Positions 56,677-64,000 of a stretch of DNA of 64,000 nucleotides are shown here, one piece after another. How positions within the stretch are numbered: position 1 is the stretch's first letter; each line of letters begins with the position of its first letter. Source of the stretch: Diogma glabrata (lineage: Eukaryota; Arthropoda; Insecta; Diptera; Cylindrotomidae); NCBI GenBank assembly GCA_963693315.1, contig OY856186.1:383320215-383384214 (forward strand), written 5' to 3'. The position numbers and the translations under genes were made by a program. The notes beneath the pieces were generated by a model. The model searched no databases. It saw only the letters and a list, made by a program, of their open reading frames with translations, and was not told where the DNA came from.

Positions 56677-56848
56677 ATATTATATTGAACTTTCCAAATC
56701 CTGTTAATGATATAACATCATCAAATAGTGTTGTTTTCTTCTGTTGAATTTCAGATTCTGTCAAATGAATTTTTTTGGCTTTAATATGATCAGTAACTTT
56801 GAGAAGATGTTTCTCACCTCTGTGAATATGTTCCCGTTTTTCATTCAT

Positions 56849-57135
56849 ATCCCAACTCTTGTAAATTCAGTTTGAACGATTAAAGAACAATTTACTTTTA
56901 TTTTTCAACGTTATCATATTTGCTATGATTAGATTTTAGAATAAAACGAAACAAAGAAATGCAATTATTATTTGTTTGTGTTTTTTTGTTCATTTCAATT
57001 AAATATAAAAGAAAATTTGTTATTATTAACCTAGGTAATTTTTTGTTGTTATTATTGACCTAGCTTGAGAAAAATTACTTCTCATTGGGGCATTCGAGTA
57101 AAAAATGACGATTTCTCAAGTTAGTAGTTAAAAAA
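56849..57135. other. 5' flank of the transporter gene
   Basis: Noncoding AT-rich sequence. No TATA or initiator stands out enough to call. Confidence 0.4.
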
Positions 57136-57278
57136 ATTCTATATATACCTCGGTTGAGAAGACTAATACAGACCTCGAACATTATACCCCTCGGCGCTAC
57201 GCGCCTCAGGATCTAAAAGTTCTCGTTCAATAATAGCTTACTTCTCAACCATGTTATATAAAGTACTATTATATACTA
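57136..57278. repeat. Long hairpin 7 with GC-rich core
   Basis: The arms CTATATATACCTCGGTTGAG and AAGACTAATA..CCTCGAAC pair with the right side (CTTACTTCTCAACCATGTTA) over about 60 bp. The core CTCGGCGCTACGCGCCTCA is at 57190-57208. Its right end touches the target site of the Harbinger element. Confidence 0.8.
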
Positions 57279-57549
57279 AGGGCCAGTTGTTTCATCTCCG
57301 ATTAAATCAACGGTTTGGTTAAATCTCTGATAACCGGTGAAAAAATTAAAAACTAGTTGTTTCATGTAAAGTTAAGGTGATCTCTGATTAAATATTTAAC
57401 TTAACCGTTACCGACCAAATATGGCTAATCAACTATTTAACCATTGATTATCTGTCATTATAATATATCTGTCAAACTGTAATTTTTATCTCGGTGGCTT
57501 TGTGAAATAAATAATTGTGCGCGAATTTTATTAAATAAATAAATTCAAA

Positions 57550-58329
57550 ATGTTTGATTCAATATATAATATTAGTTGTTCTGATTCTTCTGACGATGAA
57601 GAAATAATTAACTATGTGACATCAAGGAAAAAGAAAACCTTCCGATCAAGAGAAGATTTTTTTAGTTGGGATGATATAGATTTCGAAGCCAGGTTTCGGA
57701 TGTCAAAAGAAACAATTTTTTGGCTTGCAGAACTAATTAAACCAAAGATAAAAACTATATCAACAAAGTAAGTTCTATATTTAAAGAATACATTCATACT
57801 TTTAATTAAATTAAATGATAAATTTTCTTAGAAATCGAGCTGTTAGTCCACTGGATCAAGTATTGTTAACAATGCGCTTTTTTGCAACTAGAACAATACA
57901 GCAATGTACAGGAGATTTATATGGGCTACACAAATCTACTGTATGTAGAATCACAAAGAAGGTAACAAGAGCTATTGCCCAACTACGTCCATTATTCATT
58001 AAAATGCCAGATACAGAAGAAAAACAACAAAAACGCTCCTATGATTTGTATAAAATGGCCCGATTTCCGAACGTGATTGGTGCAATTGATTGTACTCATG
58101 TTCCAATAATATCGCCAGGTATAAAAGAATTTTTAGTAGCCAATTACAAATTAAAGATTGTTTTTATTTCTATAGGTAAGGAAAATGCTGAGTTTTATAG
58201 GAATCGCAAAGATATGTTAACGTTCAAGCCGTTGTAAATGCAGACATGTCATTTATGGATGTTGTAGCTAGATGGCCAGGTTCTAGCCACGATAGCACTA
58301 TATTTAATAATAGTCGATTAAAATGCTAA
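57550..58329 (+). pseudogene. PIF/Harbinger transposase, truncated (outer copy)
   Basis: Exon 1 (57550-57767) starts MFDSIYNISC and includes an acidic patch and DIDFEARFRMSKETIFWLAE. A 64 bp intron with a GTAAGT donor follows. Exon 2 (57832-58118) gives RAVSPLDQVLLTMRFFA, the helix-turn-helix-like YGLHKSTVCRITKKV, and FPNVIGAIDCTHVPIISPG with the first catalytic Asp. A 57 bp in-frame GT-AG intron (58119-58175) is retained in the simple ORF reading as IKEFLVANYKLK. Exon 3 gives KENAEFYRNRKDML, then after a one-base frameshift (near 58220) VQAVVNADMSFMDVVARWPG and SSHDSTIFNNS with the second Asp. The part with the catalytic Glu is missing. No partner Myb-like ORF is seen. Not functional. Confidence 0.88.
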
Positions 58330-58695
58330 AATGTTAAAATTAAAATGTAAAATGTTAAAATTAAACGCTTATAAGGGCCGGTTGTTTCATCTTCGGTTAT
58401 TTTTTCTTAATCAGAAGTTAGTTTAATCACTGGTTAAAAATGAAATCGGTTGTTTCATCCAAAAATTGACAATGGTTAAAATTAATCAGTGATAAATTTT
58501 TAGAACATAAAATGACATTTTATTTAAAGTGTACAATAAAAGATGGCGTGAAATTAAAAACAAAATAGCTTGAAATTTAAATTTTATTTTATTGTTACAA
58601 CAAAAGTAATAAAACTGCCATTACAAATTCGATTTTTGTTATAGAATTAGCGTTTAATTTTAACATTTTACATTTTACATTTTAATTTTAACATT

Positions 58696-59475
58696 TTAGC
58701 ATTTTAATCGACTATTATTAAATATAGTGCTATCGTGGCTAGAACCTGGCCATCTAGCTACAACATCCATAAATGACATGTCTGCATTTACAACGGCTTG
58801 AACGTTAACATATCTTTGCGATTCCTATAAAACTCAGCATTTTCCTTACCTATAGAAATAAAAACAATCTTTAATTTGTAATTGGCTACTAAAAATTCTT
58901 TTATACCGGGCGATATTATTGGAACATGAGTACAATCAATTGCACCAATCACGTTCGGAAATCGGGCCATTTTATAAAAATCATATGAGCATTTTTGTTG
59001 TTTTTCTTCTGTATCTGGCATTTTAATGAATAATGGACGTAGTTGGGCAATAGCTCTTGTTAACTTCTTTGTGATTCTACATACAGTAGATTTGTGTAGC
59101 CCATATAAATCTCCTATACATTGCTGTATTGTTCCAGTTGCAAAAAAGCGCATTGTTAACAATACTTGATCCAGTGGACTAACAGCTCGATTTCTAAGAA
59201 AATTTATCATTTAATTTAATTAAAAGTATGAATGTATTCTTTAAATATAGAACTTACTTTGTTGATATAGTTTTTATCTTTGGTTTAATTAGTTCTGTAA
59301 GCCAAAAAATTGTTTCTTTTGACATCCGAAACCTGGCTTCGAAATCTATATCATCCCAACTAAAAAAATCTTCTCTTGATCGGAAGGTTTTCTTTTTCCT
59401 TGATGTCACATAGTTGATTATTTCTTCATCGTCAGAAGAATCAGAACAACTAATATTATATATTGAATCAAACAT
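58696..59475 (-). pseudogene. PIF/Harbinger transposase, truncated (nested copy)
   Basis: Mirror image of the outer copy: exon 1 59475-59258, exon 2 59193-58907, exon 3 from 58849. It differs at a few residues (LTELIKP for LAELIKP; FATGTIQQCIG for FATRTIQQCTG; KCSYDF for KRSYDL). It carries the same frameshift after KDMLT and the same missing C-terminus, so both copies descend from one already defective parent and moved in trans. Confidence 0.88.
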
Positions 59476-59671
59476 TTTGAATTTATTTATTTAATAAAAT
59501 TCGCGCACAATTATTTATTTCACAAAGCCACCGAGATAAAAATTACAGTTTGGCAGATATATTATAATGACAGATAATCAATGGTTAAATAGTTGATTAG
59601 CCATTTTTGGTCGGTAACGGTTAAGTTAAATATTTAATCAGAGATCACCTTAACTTTACATGAAACAACTA

Positions 59672-60767
59672 CCGTCTTCCCCCGAAAAAAACGCCTAGGC
59701 GTTGTAGACAAATAGAACGCCTACCCTGCGTTTTATTCAAATATAACGCCTAGGCGTTATGTATTGAATTATGAATACAAACTAATTTTTTTAAGGCATT
59801 CACTACATGTATGATAAATAATATCATACGTTTTTTGATTTTTACATGAAAGCAATTGATTTTTGGAAGAGAAAAACTCGAAATCTTTGTTTGACTTTTT
59901 AAAAAACTTCAAAATCAGTTTCGATCCGTTCGGATAAGTAGTATTATAAGTGATACCATCCTAGAAATTGAAGCCAATCTAAATGATCTTATCGATGAGA
60001 ACGACAACGCCAAGGTCCATAAAGGGTATTCGACATCATGTAGGATGGAGATTGTAGCTTTTTGCAATCTATAAGATGTCAACATTACTGTTGTGGAAGT
60101 GGACAACAATTGTATAATGAACGATTAATGTTTCTGGGTCATTCTTTTACAAAGCGGACACCTTTCTGACCGACACATTTTTGATTTGGCTGAAATTTTT
60201 CGTAGTGACTTTATATCGAAAAAATTTTCTATTAAAACGTACATTTAATTAATGAAGAGATGAGTTTTACTGTTAGAAACAAATTAATTTTTCCTGGGTG
60301 GGACGACAAAAATTTATTTCAAACGTTAAAAATAATAAAAAATTAAATCTGTACATATTTGATTGTGTTTAAATTTTCGATTTTGGTTGTGTATTTTTTA
60401 AATGCCAAAAAATTGCTTTTTCTCTTGTTGTGGCTCTACTTTTGATGATTTACTGAATATTAAAATTGAATAAATTTTTCAGTTTAAAATTGGATATAGA
60501 ATAAAATGGCAATGTACAACACATACAAAATTATATAACCATATACAGATTATCTGAACTACTAACTTATGTTTTATTTACAACAAAAGTTTTAATTAAA
60601 TTTAATTTTTTTTAAAAATCGCTTACTTCGAAAAGTGGCGTTCTATTCGAGATAGCGTTCTATTTGAAACAGCGTTCTATTCGAATAATTATATCACTTT
60701 TTAAGAAAATCGAAAAATTGTTCACCCTCGAACACAACGCCTATGCGTTGTTTTCGGGGGAAGACGG
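59672..60767. mobile_element. TA-flanked MITE with AACGCC palindromes, 1,096 bp
   Basis: TA duplication at 59670-59671 and 60768-60769. The terminal repeats CCGTCTTCCCCCGAAAA continue into AACGCC(T/A)AGGCGTT on both sides, about 38 bp in all. Near both ends the motifs AACGCCTAGGCGTT and GCGTTCTATT recur several times. TA targets suggest Tc1/mariner-type mobilisation. The interior (59780-60640) holds no convincing ORF. Confidence 0.82.
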
Positions 60768-61164
60768 TAGTTTTTAATTTTTTCACCGGTTATCAGAGAT
60801 TTAACCAAACCGTTGATTTAATCGGAGATGAAACAACTGGCCCTAATATTATAACAAAAATCGAATTTGTAATGGCAGTTTTATTACTTTTGTTGTAACA
60901 ATAAAATAAAATTTAAATTTCAAGCTATTTTGTTTTTAATTTCACGCCATCTTTTATTGTACACTTTAAATAAAATGTCATATTATGTTCTAAAAAATTA
61001 ATCACTGATTAATTTTAACCATTGTCAATTTTTGGATGAAACAACCGATTTCATTGATTAAACTAACTTCTGATTAAGAAAAAATAACCGTAGATGAAAC
61101 AACCGGCCCTTAATGATTAAAATTTGCTTATAAAAATCTAAGAGAAAATGACAAATATTTCAAT

Positions 61165-62520
61165 TTTTTATACTTTATACGGGATTTTGTGAGAATCTCT
61201 TCTGTTTCTTAAACTTGAACGTATTCAACAAATGTATGTACTGTTTCTTTAGATTCGATGTATCACTTTTAAAGTTAACAGTTGACTCTTTTTGTAGGTG
61301 TATGTGAGCAGATTCTATCATTTCTCGGTAATTTTTATATTTCTCAGTATCAATTATGCTTATTTCTTCGAACTTCCAGGAGTGATTATTTTCAAGTGAA
61401 TGTTGAGAGAGAGCCGTGATGTTTTGTTTTAATCGGACGTTACTTTTATGGCTATAAAATCTATCCTCAAGTATTTGACTGGTTCGCCCTATGTATACTT
61501 TACCACACTCACATGGGATTTTATAGACCACATTTGAATTTTTCAATTTATTTATTTTATCTTTAAGATTTGTGAACACTAGATCATGTGATTTGTTTAT
61601 TATTTTTGTCGCTATTCTTGAACCCGTTGATCCAACTAAAACTTTTTTGATTTTTTCTGTTAAATTAGGAATGTAGGTGAGAACCCCATAAATCATGTTA
61701 CTGTCATTATTGGTATTGCTATCATTTTGTTGAAGACGTGTTTCATTATTTAGGTTTTTATAGAAAAATTGTTTAATTAGACTGTTAATAAGATTTACTG
61801 GATAATTGTTGTTTTTTAGTGCTATGGTTATTTCATTTATGTTGCTGTATCGAAATTTTTGGTGACTGAGTGAAAAAACTCTTCTTATGAAAGATTTTGC
61901 TATATTTATTTTCATTTGTTGAGGGTGAAGTGAGAAATAGTTAAGCATACGTCCTGAATTAATTTCTTTTTTATACCACTTCGTTATTATGTGTTCATCA
62001 GTTTCATTTCTATACAAAGTCATATCTAAAAAATTTATTTTGCCAAGTGTTTCTTTTTCAATAGTAAACTTGATGTTTTGGTTGAATGATTCAAAAATAT
62101 TAAGTGTGTGTGCTATTTTGCTTTCAGGTATTGCCATCAATTCATCATCCACATACCGGTCAATAAACGTAGGTTTTCTTTCTAGTTTTTCGAAACAGAC
62201 TGTAAACAACCTATCAAGAACCATATGCGATAAACCTGGTGAGACTGATCTACCCATCGCTAGTTCGTTTTTTTGTTTGTAAAAAGTGTTATCAAAAGAA
62301 AACACATTGTCTAATTCCATACAATGTTATAATAAATTTGAAAACTCAGGTAAATATAACTGTGTATAACAATAAAGACAAACATGTCATTAGGAGGGGG
62401 GATAAATTACTCTTGGGCGTCTTGGGATAAGTATTATAGTTGTAGAATCTTGAAAATATGAAGAGAAACTTGGAAATCTATAGAGAACCTTTAAATAATC
62501 TTAAAATATTTAGGATACCT
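61165..62520 (-). mobile_element. Penelope-like retroelement, 5'-truncated
   Basis: It contains the 381-codon ORF 61175-62320 plus about 200 bp of upstream sequence that is shared with the copy at 48818-50165. The homology ends near 62520 on one side and just after the AAAGTATAAAAAATTG motif at about 61165 on the other. It lies next to the outer Harbinger end. Confidence 0.82.
61175..62320 (-). CDS. Penelope-like RT C-terminus + GIY-YIG endonuclease (381 aa ORF)
   Basis: Penelope-like elements use an RT related to telomerase and a GIY-YIG nuclease for integration. Here residues 1-115 are the RT palm and thumb (FYKQKNELAMGRSVSPGLSH; YVDDELMAIPESK with the YVDD metal-binding box; GKINFLDMTLYRNE). 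A linker follows, and from about residue 263 the nuclease: VVYKIPCECGKVYIGRTSQI with the Y-(x)n-YIG signature and a Cys pair, the Arg in LEDRFYSHKS, ITALSQHSLENNHSW and the metal-binding Glu near REMIESAHIHL. RT motifs before the palm box are missing: an in-frame TAA lies about 9 bp before the ATG, and a TTATACACAG acceptor-like site lies further upstream, so an intron may have preceded this exon. The ORF is intact but truncated and unlikely to be active alone. Confidence 0.87.
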   Translation of the reverse strand: MELDNVFSFDNTFYKQKNELAMGRSVSPGLSHMVLDRLFTVCFEKLERKPTFIDRYVDDELMAIPESKIAHTLNIFESFNQNIKFTIEKETLGKINFLDMTLYRNETDEHIITKWYKKEINSGRMLNYFSLHPQQMKINIAKSFIRRVFSLSHQKFRYSNINEITIALKNNNYPVNLINSLIKQFFYKNLNNETRLQQNDSNTNNDSNMIYGVLTYIPNLTEKIKKVLVGSTGSRIATKIINKSHDLVFTNLKDKINKLKNSNVVYKIPCECGKVYIGRTSQILEDRFYSHKSNVRLKQNITALSQHSLENNHSWKFEEISIIDTEKYKNYREMIESAHIHLQKESTVNFKSDTSNLKKQYIHLLNTFKFKKQKRFSQNPV

Positions 62521-62543
62521 CTCAAATTTGGTAAAGGTGGTAA

Positions 62544-64000
62544 AGATGTAAAAAATGTGGTAAAGCAAATTTGCGCAATCCACCCACCCATAAAGCGGCA
62601 TGTCCACGGAATTTGCAGGGACAAAACATATATGAATCAATAAAAAATTTTAAAATACATGTTCAAAACATTTGCGGATTGAACGCTAACCATGACCACG
62701 TGCAACATCATCTTGAGCACGACAAACCGAACATTCTATTCCTTACAGAAACACAAGTTTCTGAAAATTTTCTCTTTATAGAATCGCTTAATTCCAAATA
62801 TAGGCTCGAATCAGCTTTCAAACTCCATCAGGGCGTATGCGCATTCATTCATGAGAGTGTTGCGTACACGCGCTTTCCAAATTTTGAACTACACGGTGAC
62901 GGCTTCAATACAATGGTTTTAAAGATTTGTCTTCCAGAAATGACTTTTTTTACAATAGCTTTATACCGGTCCCCCAACAAACGTAACCCAAACTTTTTTA
63001 ATATACTGACAAAAATTATGGACGAGATTAGAGCAAAGTCCCCTAATTGTGAAGTTATCGTTACCGGTGACTTCAACGTCCACAACAAATCATGGTTGGA
63101 ATTCTCCAAATCGACCGACGATGTTGACAATAGTGGAAAACTGGCAGAAATTTTTGCCGCGTCTCAGGGCCTATTCCAAATTGTAAAAAGCCCGACTTTC
63201 ACTCCCCGTAATGGCGGTGATAATAGTTTTCTACTAGATCTCTATCTTACCACAATGCCAGATATTACGAGTGTCGATGTTGCGAAAGGTAGTATTGGAA
63301 ATTCTGATCATTATTTAATCTCATCAGTTATCAAAACTGATTTACTTAAAACTACAGCTCCCAAACCCCGTAAAATATTTCACTACTCAAAAATGGATAA
63401 GAGTGGTCTTCAAAATTTTTTCCATGGTTTCCCTTTCGACCGTCATTGTTTTTACACTGACAATGTAAATGTTTCTGCTCAAAACTTTACAGAAACCATC
63501 CAATTTGCTATAAATAAATTTGTCCCTTTCTCCATAGTAAAACCCAAACAAAAATACTTGTATTCGAAAGCTGCCAAAACGGCACTTAGAAACAAACGTA
63601 GATCATTTAATATTTGGATTCATAACAAAACTCCCACTAATCGATCCCAATATCTAAAGGCCAACAAAATATCTAATCAGATTATCTCAAACGAAAAGTC
63701 CGAAATTGACAGAGCGAAAGCCTCAAAACTTACGTCTATGTCTGTTTCTGACAAGAGTTTCTACAGTGCCATTAATTCTTTAAATTCTGGTACAAAATTT
63801 TCTATTCCCCCTATTATTGATGGTGATTTAATCGTCAATGATCCCGCAAGAAAAGCTAACTTGTTCGCTGAACGCTTTGCTCTGAACTCCACTGTTTTGG
63901 AAACTCCTAAAGAAATACCCCAAATCCAGTCTTCAGGAGTTAATATGAATGAACTTCACTTCAAACCCAAAATAGTCGCTAAACTTTTAAAGGGGTTAAA
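62544..64000 (+). CDS. Jockey-like non-LTR retrotransposon ORF2, endonuclease and start of RT (runs off the window)
   Basis: The frame is open from 62544 to the window end without a stop (485 codons; the true start is not defined). It begins with a Cys/His-rich stretch (CKKCGKA, then HKAAC). An AP-type endonuclease follows: VQNICGLNANHDHVQHHLE, ILFLTETQVSENF (catalytic Glu), ALYRSPNKRNPNFFN, VIVTGDFNVHNKSWLE (GDFN motif), LLDLYLTT and IGNSDHYLIS (SDH motif). Then comes the linker to RT (SKAAKTALRNKRRSFNIWIH; DKSFYSAINSLNSGTKFSIP; LFAERFALNSTVLETP). All endonuclease signature residues are kept, so this is the best-preserved retroelement in the window. The decayed copies at 4927, 8814 and 10632 belong to the same family. 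Confidence 0.9.

Larger units (their letters stand above)
50538..56848 (-). pseudogene. MFS transporter (SV2/SLC22-like), disrupted by an LTR retrotransposon
   Basis: Exon 1 starts at 56848 (MNEKREHIHRGEKHLLKVTD) and runs to 56677. It is interrupted by the LTR element and resumes at 52164. Removing the element and one ATAT restores an open reading frame across the joint. It then reads ETSAGLGYVLPIAQCDL, STQDKGILGSISFFGII and the MFS loop motif GFLADVYGRKK (ending near 51858). Exon 2 (51803-51437) gives GSLGTIYVYLSEF and RLYLIACGFPSFISA, then FPESPKFVLL. Exon 3 (51374-51054) gives VTSIVDEYSGD and FMVSLGVVMWFPAI. Exon 4 (from 50984) gives FFMYFYTVTLYLFGF and VELYPTNLS. After PTNLS a one-base frameshift precedes AMAMCISLMMGRLGSVFG. 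Two splice phases are also off by one as I place them. Twelve-helix transporters of this family move organic ions or vesicle cargo. The insertion and frameshifts make this allele a pseudogene. Confidence 0.8.
58375..60843 (-). mobile_element. Nested PIF/Harbinger element, opposite orientation
   Basis: TAA flanks both ends (58372-58374 and 60844-60846). The plus strand begins GGGCCGGTTGTTTCATCTTC and ends at CTGGCCC. Removing it rejoins the outer element: TTAAACGCTTA with TATTATAACAAAAATCG, which is also how the nested copy reads internally. Its left-terminal region contains a further MITE (59672-60767). Outer and nested copies together form a palindrome of about 1 kb arms (57280-58374 against 58650-60843). 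Confidence 0.9.
57280..61109 (+). mobile_element. Outer PIF/Harbinger element, split by a nested copy
   Basis: The left end GGGCCAGTTGTTTCATCTCC follows TAA (57277-57279). The right end, the complement of GGGCCGGTTGTTTCATCTAC, is at 61109 and is followed by TTA. The 3 bp T-W-A target is typical of PIF/Harbinger. The element consists of 57280-58374 plus 60847-61109; the interval is a second copy in opposite orientation. The left part carries the transposase relic. Confidence 0.88.

Noticed and set aside
59915..60109. Short ORFs within the TA-flanked MITE
   Set aside because: Not conserved in a recognisable way and no transposase motif; the plus-strand peptide EIEANLNDLIDENDN looked interesting but is isolated.

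Overview
The window is AT-rich eukaryotic DNA, most likely from an insect. Short GT-AG introns, TATA plus arthropod-type initiator promoters, an SV2/SLC22-like transporter gene and a dense mixture of insect-style transposons point that way. I cannot name the species; a dipteran is my best guess, held loosely. Nearly everything is repeat-derived. Host coding sequence that I can support is limited to a three-member family of small secreted proteins, one transporter gene now broken by a retrotransposon, and one isolated exon.

Left third (1-20.7 kb): a hAT-type MITE at 629-1006. Then comes a recent tandem duplication of a 3.87 kb block (2912-6776 and 6799-10657). The block holds a reverse-strand RT relic, a foldback element with 290 bp arms, the endonuclease half of a jockey-like retroelement, and a TTAA-flanked MITE. 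The RT half of that retroelement follows at 10.6-12.2 kb. A lone host exon lies at 12965-13063. A 2.35 kb element with 200 bp inverted arms carries a decayed DNA-binding-like ORF (15.5-17.8 kb). It is followed by a dispersed AT-rich repeat family and an RNase H relic split by a hAT element (19.4-20.5 kb).

Middle (20.7-50.2 kb): a 330 bp tandem repeat, two oppositely oriented 30 bp-unit arrays, a TTAA MITE, several decayed non-LTR retrotransposons, a gypsy gag/LTR relic and a 1.65 kb minisatellite. The three secreted-protein paralogues lie at 28.7 kb (+), 44.2 kb (-) and 48.0 kb (-). All have a signal-peptide exon, a phase-1 intron and one main exon, and they share about 0.8 kb of upstream sequence. 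A truncated Penelope-like element ends this part.

Right third (50.5-64 kb): an MFS transporter gene on the minus strand has a 4.5 kb gypsy-type LTR element in its first coding exon, with identical 679 bp LTRs, a 4 bp ATAT target duplication and an internal gag-to-integrase deletion. Next is a three-level nest: a PIF/Harbinger element contains an opposite-orientation copy of itself, which contains a TA-flanked MITE. A second Penelope-like element (intact GIY-YIG ORF) follows, and then a well-preserved jockey-like endonuclease-RT reading frame that runs off the window edge.

A recurring pattern not explained by standard feature types is a set of seven long hairpins with unrelated arms but nearly the same GC-rich centre (CTCGGC..GCCTCG).
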